Source: Schistocerca nitens
Lineage: Eukaryota; Arthropoda; Insecta; Orthoptera; Acrididae
Direction of reading: 5' to 3'
NCBI RefSeq assembly: GCF_023898315.1
Contig: NC_064621.1
Coordinates: forward strand, 542,087,383-542,151,382
DNA length: 64,000 bases
Part shown: piece by piece, positions 45,155 through 54,923 of the stretch
How positions within the stretch are numbered: the stretch's first letter is position 1
How the letters are laid out: each line of letters opens with the position of its first letter
Position numbers and translations under genes: made by a program
The notes under the pieces: generated by a model
What the model was told of the DNA's origin: nothing
The model's database searches: none
Seen by the model: the letters and a program-made list of their open reading frames with translations, nothing else

Positions 45155-45838
45155 GTTACAAAACTTAGAGTAGCAAAGCACATCACGACTATGACAGCAG
45201 AACTAATCGCAATCCTTGAAGCTCTTCTTTCTATTCAATATACCACCGCGAGAAATAATATCATTCAATCAGATTGTTAATCTGCACTTGCCTTGTTAAA
45301 GAACAACAACGCCAGAAGAACGAGTCAGCCCAGAGCACACAGAATAGTGGATGCTTTGGGAAATTTTCAAGAATACTGGACATATTGAGAGAAATTCAAG
45401 AAAATTCAAGAAAACAAATGACAAGTCAAAACATATTGGGTCAAAGATCATTGTGGGCTAGAAGGAAACGAAACTGTAGATAGTCTGGCCGAACGGCCAA
45501 TATACGATGGAGGTGGAAAAACTTTAAAAAAGGTTACTGACTAACGACTTTCTGACAACATATAGACAACTAAATAGGAATAAGGGAAAAATGAGCAGAA
45601 TCCTCGAAAACATGAGTCAGGCATCATGCCAGTATATCGTCAGTAATACGAAGAAGAAACTGTAACGTGAAGAACTGTTATGGTAGTAAGTTTGTGTCCA
45701 CTGTAGCAGGAATGAGTTTCAGTCATGCATGCATCACACAGTATCTACACAACACTCATTTCGTCGAGTCACCGCTTTGCGAATGTGGAAGGACGGAAGA
45801 TGTGAACCACCTGTTCTTTGTTTACAGAAAACAATTTT
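45155..45838 (+). pseudogene. LINE RNase H and C-terminal relic (Jockey/I-type)
   Basis: The plus strand reads TMTAELIAILEALLSIQY near 45192, NNIIQSDC near 45255 and, after breaks, VKDHCGLEGNETVDSLAE near 45445. These are three catalytic blocks of a ribonuclease H domain (Glu of AEL, Asp of SDS, and the H-GL-GNE-D end). Then FSHACITQYLHNTHFVESPL and CECGRTEDVNHLFF near 45720-45820 match the cysteine-rich end of non-LTR elements that carry RNase H. The sequence is cut by a foldback at 45838; some of the end may resume at 46500. Confidence 0.75.
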
Positions 45839-46490
45839 TATTTGCCAACAACTGTATATATTGTTCACATTTTTGACTGGTTTCCGTTATTTCAGCCATC
45901 ATCAGCTGAAAAAAAACTATAATATTTGTTGGTTTAAAAATGAGTATTTCTCATAGAAGACGCTGTACACAAATGGAACAAGGCAAAGTCTGGAATGCAC
46001 CATAATCAGGTTTTGACAATATCAAAAACTTAGGTGACACGTACACTCTTAACAGTTAAGAGGCGATTGCCATCTCGGGCCTACGTACTCTCGTAGAATT
46101 TTGTCTGTTGATAGTACCCATAAGGTGCTAACACTGAAATTAATCTTATTAGCTAGTGTAACCTGTGACTTCACCAATGATTGTATGACAGATGATCTTG
46201 TGTTTTCGCTCTGAGATATTAGATCTTCGGTCATCTGAGATTATGTAGGCTTGAGACGGTGGTCGTCTGTTAATTATCAGAAGTGTATGTGCAACTTACC
46301 AAAATTTTTCAAGTTGTTGTAAAAATCTTTCGCATTCTTGCACTTGGTATATGAAAATGCCTCCTATGAGAAATACGCACTTTCAAACCAACAGACGTTA
46401 TAATTTTTCTTCCAGTTGATGGTGGTTGAAACAACCGAAACCGATCAAGAATACGCGTAATATATACGGCTGTGGGCAAATAAAAATCCT
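45838..46490. repeat. Foldback element 4 with hammerhead-like arms
   Basis: Arms at 45838-45960 and 46350-46490 are inverted copies (for example TGTTGGTTTAAAAATGAG at 45927 and the complement of CGCACTTTCAAACCAACA at 46376). The left arm on the minus strand has a perfect CUGAUGA (45905-45899) and the right arm has UUGAUGG, hairpin GGUU-GAAAC-AACC, GAAA and CCGAUC (46416-46446). It was inserted in a LINE RNase H relic. Confidence 0.85.
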
Positions 46491-47614
46491 TTCCTATAAA
46501 TATCTCACAGCGGTAGCTAGTTATGTACACATATTTAGAACAGGTTCTTTGGATCGGACAACCAAAGACAACAATTCCTAACACTGATTAGGCGTCTGAT
46601 GGCGTTAAAATGCCCTCCCCCAACGTCGATTCTGACACTACAAGATGTAGAAGTAACACTTTCTGTGTGCAGAATAGTTAAAAATGTAACACACACAGAC
46701 AAAAAATCTATACACACATCTTCATTCCGAACAACGCAGCAGGAAGCGATTTGAAATTTAAAAATGCGTGGATGGAAGAACGGATACAGGCCCAAAGTGA
46801 AAGGACGAGGAAATTTTTGGGCCAGAAGAAGAAAAAGAAAGCCAGTGCTAAGTAATAGTTTCACGTGTTCCTTAGAGGGCGGGACGAAACGTAGTTCACA
46901 AGCCCTGTTCTTCGCTGAACTCATTGCGTCTCCACTCATACGTAGTCCCAAGTTTCCCGGTCAGGGTACCACACTAGACGCAACCGTTTGCGTCCGGGTG
47001 TGAACGGCAACCTACGAATGGGACAGCCAGTCCCAATCAATGGTGCGGGGTAACACAGATGCTCATATGGCAGGTGAAATATGAAGCGGTTGCGATACGC
47101 CTGGCGCGCGATGCGACCATCCTTGTGGCGATCAGGCGTGGTCGATCGGAATCTTGACAACGAGTTCGCATGCAATGCAGTCACATATCTGGATACTCGT
47201 TACAGCCAAGTACATAAAAAACTGGATATTACACGATTCAACGAGTCGTTCAAATGGAGACTAACACTGTGGCCCCTTTCAGACTGCGTCAGATGCTGAC
47301 TGTGTCACACGAGTAGACGACATTTGCGTCCACAGTTATCACTCAACATTTGACACTGTTCACACCTCTTATGAATCCTACCACACCTGATAACAACACT
47401 AAACCCTAACAAGGCTAATGCGCTCTGGTGAGCGCTCAACCTTCTTAGATATGGTAAGTCTAATATTTACTTATTCGCCCTTAATTTGCACGTGTATGAA
47501 GATACATTAGCATCTGACCATGTCTTCTAGGTGCTTCACGTTTTTTCTCAGACATGGTACATGCTGCATGGTTCCTCGATGAGTCAGTTATAATAATCGA
47601 ATTAAATCGTTTTA
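46491..47614. other. Unassigned sequence
   Basis: 46500-46860 may be the rest of the RNase H-bearing LINE, but I cannot show it. A 138-codon minus-strand frame at 46951-46535 has no known domain. Nothing else is recognised. Confidence 0.4.
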
Positions 47615-47757
47615 ATTTACAGGCAAATTAAAGTTTAAATGTATATGGTGTGAATTTAAATATAAATTAAATCGTGTAAATAAAATGAGACAGGTAAAAC
47701 CTTTAAATTTTAATTTGCCTGTAAATTTACACGATTCTATTTATATTTAAATTCACG
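47615..47757. repeat. Two interleaved AT-rich inverted repeats
   Basis: TTTACAGGCAAATTAAAGTT (47617) pairs with AATTTTAATTTGCCTGTAAA (47705). GTGAATTTAAATATAAATTA (47650) pairs with the arm ending TTATATTTAAATTCAC (47741-47756). The order is A, B, A', B', and not A, B, B', A', so the two stems cannot nest and would form a pseudoknot. Confidence 0.85.
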
Positions 47758-47924
47758 CGATTTAATATAATATATATCTGTCCCTATTGCATGTAGGCCT
47801 AATAGTTTGCACGTAACGAGTGAGATAATATAAAAAGTTGGGCGTAGAATTTTATGGCCTTGTGGGGTGGAGAAATATCATAGGTTGGGGCTGCTGAATC
47901 GCCCTGTATATGCAAGGTGTTCCA

Positions 47925-48485
47925 AAGAAATACCGACGAACTTTAGGGACAGGTTTCTTATAGAGAAATAAGTAAAAAGTGTTCAGTAAACACGGGTTCT
48001 AAAATGCACACCTTGGGATCTATGAGTACTTGTTCATTTTCGATACTGGGAAATAGATCTCCTGTACTGCAAGGTCTTTGCTGTCCATATTTCGAGAGAA
48101 GGAAGTATTGAACAAAACAAGAAAAAGGGCCAAGTAATCATGGGATTTAAAAGGCATACCTAAAGAGCTAGGAACACTTCTTCATCTTCACTGGTATGAA
48201 TCACTGCTCGTCTATTCAACAGATGGTCATAGCTTTAAGGTATGCATTTTAGGTATCATGTTTACTAGACTTTTTTTGTTTTGATCCAGTTTACCTTTTC
48301 CAAAAGTATAGAAATCAAAGAGTTTGCAGTAGAAGGGATGTGTTTCATAGTATCAAACATGAACAAGTGGTCCTATCTCTTAACATGTATGTCTTAGAGC
48401 CCTTGTTTATTAGACATTTTTTTCTTGTTTTGTTGTAAGAAACCTGTCCCTAAAGTTTTTCAGTGTTTTCTTGGGATACAATGTA
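47925..48485. mobile_element. Long-TIR non-autonomous element
   Basis: The left arm has CTTTAGGGACAGGTTTCTTA at 47941, and the right arm has its complement TAAGAAACCTGTCCCTAAAG at 48436. Similarity continues inward for about 170 bp (for example ACTTGTTCATTTTCGATACT at 48028 against the complement of AGTATCAAACATGAACAAGT at 48350). The 190-bp centre has no coding region. It lacks the hammerhead-like motif of the other foldbacks. Confidence 0.82.
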
Positions 48486-49063
48486 TATAAGTAGGGGGTC
48501 ACGGAGAAAACTAGCAGGAATTTCGCTGAAATCACTATCGGCACATTCTTATCATCGAGGCAGCTAACACGATTCTGTCTTCATGGAGTCTGGTCACATG
48601 CACCAGAGTCATACCAGGAATCTTGACATCAGCATCAGCTCTTTCTTACCATTCCAAAAATTCCGCCACGTACAACACAGGCTTGATGTCAGCAGCAGAA
48701 CTTTCCTATCATCAAGATCAGCCCCCTCCCCCCACGAACCATGACCCCGCGCACCTGGCACCGAGTGCGAAGTTGGAACCATTGCACGGAGTGACATCTC
48801 AGGCTCTTGCCGGGCTAACAGGCTTTTCACGGGTACAGGCACACTAAGAAGTCTAGCAGTTCAGCACTACTACTCATGCGATATGGCCCAGCTGAGTAAC
48901 CATGTATCGCTTCAGGGTGGCTCATTAAAGCATTTCGTGGCAAGTTTATTTTTAAGACTATTGGTTTAATGAGAACAGACAACGAAATTCAACGTAATGA
49001 GAACTTTGAGTGCAAATTACTTACTGTGTTCCTTTACATATTTTCCAAACTATTGCTTCTTCC
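48486..49063. other. Unassigned sequence
   Basis: Faint internal repetition around TCAGCA and TTTCTTA/TTTCCTA at 48620-48715, otherwise nothing recognised. Confidence 0.4.
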
Positions 49064-49196
49064 CTCCCGCCGGAGTTTCGAGTGCTCCTTCGGTCATGGG
49101 TGTGTGTGTTGTTCTTAGCATAAGTTAGTTTAAGTACTGTGTAAGTCTAGGGACTGATGACCTCAGCATTTTGATCCCTTAGGAATTCACACACAC
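49064..49196 (+). mobile_element. SINE family C, 5' truncated
   Basis: GTTTCGAGTGCTCCTTCGGT then GTGTGTGTG, TTAGTTTAAGTAC and GACTGATGACCTCAGC match the body at 15500. A perfect 10-bp target duplication, TGCTTCTTCC, is at 49054-49063 and 49197-49206. Confidence 0.88.
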
Positions 49197-49387
49197 TGCT
49201 TCTTCCGTTCGACAACTGACATCGAAAGATTAGTTTCACATATGCACTTGGCAGTTTTTGCCATTCTGTTGTATTTCTTGCGCTGCATTTCGTTTATTTA
49301 AACTTCACTTTTGTATACTGAACTGAAGTTATGTGTTCCTCATTTGTTTTCGTGCAGGTTGAGAGCGTCGCCAACATGTGAAATACA

Positions 49388-49461
49388 GTTTTTTTTTTTT
49401 TTTTTAAATTCGTGTATGTGAGAATATAAGAGAGAGAGAGAGAGATAGAGAGAGAGAGAGT
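49388..49461. repeat. Poly(T) and GA microsatellite
   Basis: About 18 T at 49388-49405, then GA repeats with one GATA break at 49430-49461. A G-tract of 9-10 lies at 49502. Confidence 0.85.
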
Positions 49462-49629
49462 GAGTTAGTGTAAATGCACGTTTGGCAGAGATGTGGAAGG
49501 AGGGGGGGGGGCGGTGATTGCAAGTTGTTTTTTTGGGGAGGGTGATTATGGGACAGAATCTGGGAGGAGATGGTAGTCGTAAATGGAGTCTGTGGCTATA
49601 CATGTATATTTAATGTTATACTAAGTGCT

Positions 49630-50045
49630 CAGCTAGTTTAAAGAGTGTGTGATGAGTTGTTTCTTTTCTGTTATGGTTTTTTGAATGTGGTTGTTTCCTT
49701 GTAAGGTGAAGAGGTGCTTTTTGTTGTTTTTTATCCTTATGATTTCCACGCTTGTGTCTCAGGAGGTAATTTTATATTGGTGTTGGTGTAAGTGTTCTGT
49801 GAAAGTTGAATAATTTCTCCTATACTTCCATGTTCTTACATATTCTTTGTATATGGTGTCAAATGTGCTCCTGGTTTGACCTATGTATCTTCGATCAGAT
49901 GCATTGCATTACAGTTGGTATATTTCTGATTTCTGATATAGATTAGTTTTTCCTATTGTTTCTGGGAAGTATCTTTGAACTGAATTGTTGGTTTGGCGGC
50001 ACATTTTTGTGCCATCTTGTTTGAAAATATTTGATATTCTGTGTG
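49630..50045 (-). pseudogene. Second Penelope-like element relic, GIY-YIG endonuclease
   Basis: The minus strand reads in one frame from about 50045: QTNNSVQRYFPETIGKTN, KSEIYQL, a stop, CNASDRRYIGQTRSTFD, YKEYVRTWKY and FTEHLHQ near 49800, then a stop and EIIRIKNNKKHLFTLQ to 49640. These are the GIY block, the YIG block with its Arg, and the late EH block of the PLE nuclease. It is a different lineage from the copy at 34362 and lacks visible terminal arms. Two in-frame stops make it non-functional. Confidence 0.82.
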
Positions 50046-50159
50046 TGTATTTGTGGTTGTATATCATTGTGTACCATCCTTTGTTTTATGTTTCTTTCTC
50101 ACTTTGTGTTGTTCCTGTTCTTGTATTTTGTGTGTTTGTTTGTGTGGGTATTGAGTTAC

Positions 50160-50470
50160 TTTTGGTGGAAAACCGTAGCAGCGCAGATAGTCATAGCCGC
50201 TTCCTAAATGTCTGTGGAGATCTGGCAATTATTAGAAGCACGGTGAGTCAAAGGTGTGTGCGCCTAATGGAAGATCATAAACGGCAGCGAAGGACCGTGT
50301 TTCCGGAATTGCTTGGGCGTTGCGAGACTGATGGTCACAATTTTTTGTTGAATATCGTCACAGGTGTGAAATGTGGATTCATTACTTCCAACCGGAAACA
50401 AGACGGCGATCCGTGGTGTGACGCCAAACCACCTTTCCTCCTAAGAAAAAGTGCAAATTACGTAAACTGA
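50160..50470 (+). pseudogene. Mariner-like transposase fragment
   Basis: The plus-strand frame ending at 50470 reads FPELLGRCETDGHNFLLNIV TG and then VKCGF, which matches the mariner pattern of a helical linker leading to the VTGDE-W block. The first catalytic Asp is lost (VTGVK). The upstream part of the same open frame (49985-50150) is antisense to the PLE relic and not part of this protein. Only about 80 residues can be recognised. Confidence 0.65.
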
Positions 50471-50493
50471 TAGCAGTGAAAGATAGAGGAGAA

Positions 50494-51944
50494 AACGACG
50501 TGGCATGGACTCGACTAACGTCTGAAGTAGTGCTGGAGGAAACTGACATCACGAATCCTGCAGGGCTGTCCCTAAATCCGTAAGAGTACGAGGGGGTGGA
50601 GATCTCTTCTGAACAACACGTTGCAAGGCATCCCAGATATGCTCAATAATTTTCATTTCTGGGGAGTCTGGTGACCAGCGGAAATGTTTAAACACAGAAG
50701 AGTGTTCCTGGAGCCACTCTGTAGCCATTCTGGACATATAGTGTGTCGCATTGTCCTGCTGGAATTGCCCAAGTCCGTCGGAATGCACAGCCGACATGAA
50801 GGGATGCAGGTGATCAGACAGGATGGTTACGTATGTGCTACCTGTCATTGTCGTATCTAGACGAATCAGGCATCCCGTATCACTCCAACTGCACACGCCC
50901 CACACCATTACAGAGTCTCGACCAGCTTGAACAGTCCCCTGCTGACATGCAGGGTTCAAGAATTCACGAGGTTGTCTCCATACCCCTTCTCGTCCATCCG
51001 GTCGCTACAATTTGAAACGAGACTCGTCCGACCAGGCAACATGTTTCCAGTTATCAACAGTCCGATGTTGGTGTTGACGGTCCCAGTCGAGGCGTAAAGC
51101 TTTGTGTCGTGTAGTCATAAAGAGTATGCGAGAGGGCCTTCAGCTCTGAAAGCCCACATCGATAATGTTTCGTTCAATTGTCGCACGCTGACACTTGTTG
51201 ATGGCCCAGCATTGAAATCAATTTGTGTAAGAAACTTCCTGGCAGATTAAAACTGTGTACCGGACCGAGACTCGAACACGGGACCCTTGTCTTCCGCGGA
51301 CAAGAGCTCTACCAACTGAGCTACCCAAGCACGACTGACGCTCCATCCTCACAACATTACTTCTGCCAGTACCTCGTCTCCTACCTTCCAAACTTTACAG
51401 AAGCTCTCCTGCGAACCTTGCAGAACTAGGCAGAGCACTTGCCCGTGCACGGCAAAATCCCGAGTTCGAATCTCGGTCCGGCACACAGTTTTAATCTGCC
51501 ATGAAGTTTCATATCAGCGCACACTCCGCTGCAGAGTGAAAATCTCATTCTGGAATTTGCGTAAGTGCTGCACTTCTATCACGCTGAACGATTATCTTAA
51601 GTCGTAGTTGGTCCCGTTCTTGCAGGATCTTTTTCCGGCCGCAGTGACGTGGAGATTTGATGTTTTACCGGATTCCTGATATTGACGGCACACTCATGAA
51701 ATGGTTGTACGGGAAAATCCTCGGAGTTGCTGTGTCCTATAGCTCGTGCGTCGAGTATAACACCACGTTCAAACTCATTTAAATCCTGCCATTGTAGCAG
51801 CAGTAACCGATCTAACAACTGTGCCAGACACCTTTTGTCCTATATGTATAGGTGTTGCCGACCGCAGCGCCGAATTCTGCCTGTTTACATATATCTGTTT
51901 TTGAATACGCATGCCTATACCAGTTTCTTTGGCGGTTCAGTGTG
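50494..51944 (-). mobile_element. Tc1-like element, family S (copy 5), split and truncated
   Basis: The 5' end (AGTTTCTTTGGCGGTTCAGT at 51922) is present. The far 3' terminal repeat is missing: the element stops abruptly at 50494 with CGACGTGGCATGG, which normally lies 60-70 bp from the end. From 50959 to 50549 a 136-codon frame holds GRDSVMVWGVCSWSD, QQDNATHYMSR with the second Asp and IIEHIWDAL with the Glu. The N-terminal part (51795-51570) has a frameshift and a 6-bp deletion at the insertion site of the element 51232-51553. Confidence 0.92.
51232..51553. mobile_element. Foldback element with tRNA-like sequence in both ends
   Basis: A 12-bp target duplication, AATTTGTGTAAG at 51220-51231 and AATTTGCGTAAG at 51554-51565, flanks it. 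The left part has GGCAGATTAAAACTGTGT, ACCGGACCGAGACTCGAAC and a tRNA-like GAGCTCTACCAACTGAGCTA (minus strand, A box TAGCTCAGTTGG). The right part repeats the B box block inverted (CGAGTTCGAATCTCGGTCCG at 51463, then ACAGTTTTAATCTGCC). So it has inverted ends, each with a T-arm-like sequence, but only one full tRNA-like unit on the minus strand. Confidence 0.88.
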
Positions 51945-52040
51945 TTATGTAAATGGAAGATGGAGTCTGGCGTGAGGCCGCATGAGTTGAGCGCTGGCGG
52001 AAGCTCGCTGTTACTCGGTTGCTTGTGCGACACGCTTGGT

Positions 52041-52278
52041 TGTTGTTGTTGTTTTTATGGGGAAGGAGACCAGACAGCGAGGTCATCGGTCTCATCGGAT
52101 TAGGGAAGGACGTGGAAGGAAGTCGGCCGTACCCTTTGAAAGGAACCATCCCGGCATTTGCCTGAAGCGATTTAGGGAAATCACGGAAAACCTAAATCAG
52201 GATGGCCGGACGCGGGATTGAACCGTAGTCCTCCCGAATGCGAGTCCAGTGTCTAACCACTGCGCCACCTCGCTCGGT
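52041..52278 (-). mobile_element. tRNA-derived SINE (family F), full length
   Basis: Minus-strand head GAGCGAGGTGGCGCAGTGGT (A box TGGCGCAGTGG), weak B box GGTTCAATCCC, then the body CGGCCATCCTGATTTAGG. The tail is TTGTTGTTGTTG complemented. A perfect 12-bp target duplication, GACACGCTTGGT, is at 52029-52040 and 52279-52290. A head-less copy is at 62804. Confidence 0.93.
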
Positions 52279-52290
52279 GACACGCTTGGT

Positions 52291-52404
52291 GCGGGCGCAC
52301 CCGCCGCCGGCGCGCCGTAAGGCACGGATTCTCGCACCAGGGCGTATCGCTTCTTGGTCGGGCGTGCCGGCGACAGCCCTGACATGCCTGAGTGATGCGT
52401 CATA
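52291..52404. other. GC-rich unassigned sequence
   Basis: GC-rich (GCGGGCGCACCCGCCGCCGG). Together with 51945-52028 and the sequence right of 53950 it forms one interrupted host stretch into which the SINE and the mariner-like element were inserted. Confidence 0.4.
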
Positions 52405-53949
52405 CAGGGTGTTTCAAAAATGACCGGTATATTTGAAACGGCAATAAAAACTAAACGAGCAGCGATAGAAATACACCGTTTGTTGCAATATGCTTGGGAC
52501 AACAGTACATTTTCAGGCGGACAAACTTTCGAAATTACAGTAGTTACAATTTTCAACAACAGATGGCGCTGCAAGTGATGTGAAAGATATAGAAGACAAC
52601 GCAGTCTGTGGGTGCGCCATTCTGTACGTCGACTTTCTGCTGTAAGCGTGTGCTGTTCACAACGTGCAAGTGTGCTGTAGACAACATGGTTTATTCCTTA
52701 GAACAGAGGATTTTTCTGGTGTTGGAATTCCACCGCCTAGAACACAGTGTTGTTGCAACAAGACGACGTTTTCAACGGAGGTTTAATGTAACCAAAGGAC
52801 CGAAAAGCGATACAATAAAGGATTTGTTTGAAAAATTTCAACGGTCTGGGAACGTGACAGATGAACGTGCTGGAAAGGTAGGGCGACCGCGTACGGCAAC
52901 CACAGAGGGCAACGCGCAGCTAGTGCAGCAGGTGATCCAACAGCGGCCTCGGGTTTCCGTTCGCCGTGTTGCAGCTGCGGTCCAAATGACGCCAACGTCC
53001 ACGTATCGTCTCATGCGCCAGAGTTTACTCCTCTATCCATACAAAATTCAAACGCGGCAACCCCTCAGCGCCGCTACCATTGCTGCACGAGAGACATTCG
53101 CTAACGATATAGTGCACAGGATTGATGACGGCGATATGCATGTGGGCAGCATTTGGTTTACTGACGAAGCTTATTTTTACCTGGACGGCTTCGTCAATAA
53201 ACAGAACTGGCGCATATGGGGAACCGAAAAGCCCCATGTTGCAGTCCCATAGTCCCTGCATCCTCAAAAAGTACTGGTCTGGGCCGCCATGTCTTCCAAA
53301 GGAATCATTGGCCCATTTTTCAGATCCGAAACGATTACTGCATCACGCTATCTGGACATTCTTCGTGAATTTGTGGCGGTACAAACTGCCTTAGACGACA
53401 CTGCGAACACCTCGTGGTTTATGCAAGATGGTGCCCGGCCACATCGCACGGCCGACGTCTTTAATTTCCTGAATGAATGTTTCGATGATCGTGTGATTGC
53501 TTTGGGCTATCCGAAACATACAGGAGGCGGCGTGGATTGGCCTCCCTATTCGCCAGACATGAACCCCTGTGACTTCTTTCTGTGGGGACACTTGAAAGAC
53601 CAGGTGTACCGCCAGAATCCAGAAACAATTGAACAGCTGAAGCTGTACATCTCATCTGCATGCGAAGCCATTCCGCCAGACACATTGTCAAAGGTTTCGG
53701 GTAATTTCATTCAGAGACTACGCCATATTATTGCTACGCATGGTGGATATGTGGAAAATATCGTGCTATAGAGTTTCCCAGACCGCAGCGCCATCTGTTG
53801 TTGAAAATTGTAACTACTGTAATTTCGAAAGTTTGTCTGCCTGAAAATGTACTGTTGTCCCAAGCATATTGCAACAAACGGTGTATTTCTATCGCTGCTC
53901 GTTTAGTTTTTATTGTTTCAAATATACCGGTCATTTTTGAAACACCCTG
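52405..53949 (+). mobile_element. Mariner-like element with ~170-bp TIRs, near-intact
   Basis: Inverted ends of about 170 bp (52405-52575 and 53780-53949) are nearly identical, starting CAGGGTGTTTCAAAAATGAC, and the target TA flanks both sides (52403-52404, 53950-53951). The transposase frame between them is broken only by one stop codon. It is one of the youngest DNA transposons here. Confidence 0.95.
52686..53771 (+). pseudogene. Tc1/mariner-superfamily transposase with a single nonsense codon
   Basis: ATG at 52686 (MVYSLEQRIFLVLEFHRLE) opens a frame that runs to TAG at 53250 and then, in the same frame, to the natural stop at 53769-53771, about 361 residues in all. It has an N-terminal helix-turn-helix region (residues 5-75), a second DNA-binding part with RVSVRRVAAAVQM (about 95-107), WFTDEAYFYL with the first Asp (about 157), WFMQDGARPH with the second (about 245) and SPDMNPCDFFLWGHLK with the third. 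I count 47 residues between the last two Asp. GAG to TAG would explain the stop. I chose the ATG at 52686 over the one at 52608 because it starts at the usual family N-terminus. Confidence 0.93.
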
Positions 53950-54104
53950 TACATAGCCTCTCCTTCCTCTTTCCGCCTTCCCGTGGTGCCAGATGTCAAA
54001 CTCGGCATTTCCCGGGCCCGCCCGGATGTTGCTTGCTACCCAACGCGATGCGAAAGCGAAGAGCCCGTAGCACAGGAGGAGCTGCGTACAGGGACCGAAG
54101 ATCT

Positions 54105-54185
54105 GTTCCCTGGGGGGGGGGGGGAGGGGGGGTTGAGTGGTTGCTATGCAGGGGATGCCGGGGGGGGGGGGGGGCGGGGGCGGTT
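54105..54185. repeat. G homopolymer tracts in R1 leader
   Basis: Two stretches dominated by G (54110-54131 and 54161-54182). They may form quadruplexes; assembly length is doubtful. Confidence 0.8.
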
Positions 54186-54445
54186 GTTCACCTTGGTGCG
54201 ACTGTTCGCCTGAGCCAGGTTAGCTGGGTCCAAACCGCTGAACGACTGGGTGACCGGCCACCACCTCAGCAGGAGGTCCTTGGCCGAGAGGTGGAAACTC
54301 GGGCTAGTAAGCGGCGAAGGGTGAGAGGTGCATCCGCCTCTCCGAAGTGCGGGGTGTACTTGCCGAGGAGTGGTGAGTGAAATCGTCGATGAAGGGGCAA
54401 CCGAGGGGGACCAGTGTGTTGGCGATGGCGTGCTTTCCCAGCAGT

Positions 54446-54637
54446 CAAAATGGCTCTGAGCACTATACGACTTAACATCTGAGGTCATCAGTCCCCTAGA
54501 ACTTAGAACTACTTAAACCTAACTAACCTAAGGACATCACACACATCCATACCCGAGGCAGGACTCGAACCTGCGACCGTAGCAGTCGCGCGGTTCGAGA
54601 CTGAAGCGCCTAGAACCGCTCGGCCACCGCGGCCGGC
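54446..54637 (-). mobile_element. tRNA-derived SINE, family A
   Basis: Minus-strand head GCCGGCCGCGGTGGCCGAGC, B box GGTTCGAGTCC, full body, no A-rich tail. A target duplication, CCCAGCAGT at 54437-54445 and CCCAGGAGT at 54638-54646, has one mismatch. Confidence 0.9.
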
Positions 54638-54923
54638 CCCAGGAGTTCAAGAGCGCCCTTGGCCTAGGGGCGAGGTCGGTGCGCGAGCTGCACTAGTCCC
54701 ACCCCCCATGCCAGAGGGGCAAGAGACAGGCTCCCAGTCTTTTGCGATTGCCTAATTTCAACATGGCTGACGAAGAGACATGCATTCGTGTGTGCCTGGA
54801 AGGGCTCCTCTGCGTTCTCCTCCCTCCCCACAAGGGGGCCTGGGGCAGACCGACAAAAGCGTTACTGAGAGACATGCCAGGATAAGGTTTTTAACATGGC
54901 TCTCAATCAGCGACTCTTGTATA

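Noticed and set aside
47925-48485. Seventh member of the hammerhead-like foldback group
   Set aside because: It has long inverted arms, but I could not find the CUGAnGA, hairpin, GAAA order in either arm.
49985-50470. One 161-codon gene
   Set aside because: Its first third is antisense to a Penelope-like relic and only the last part is mariner-like. The open frame is a chance fusion.
54144-54488. Open frames in the G-rich R1 leader
   Set aside because: They come from homopolymer tracts and skewed composition, overlap on both strands and run into a SINE.
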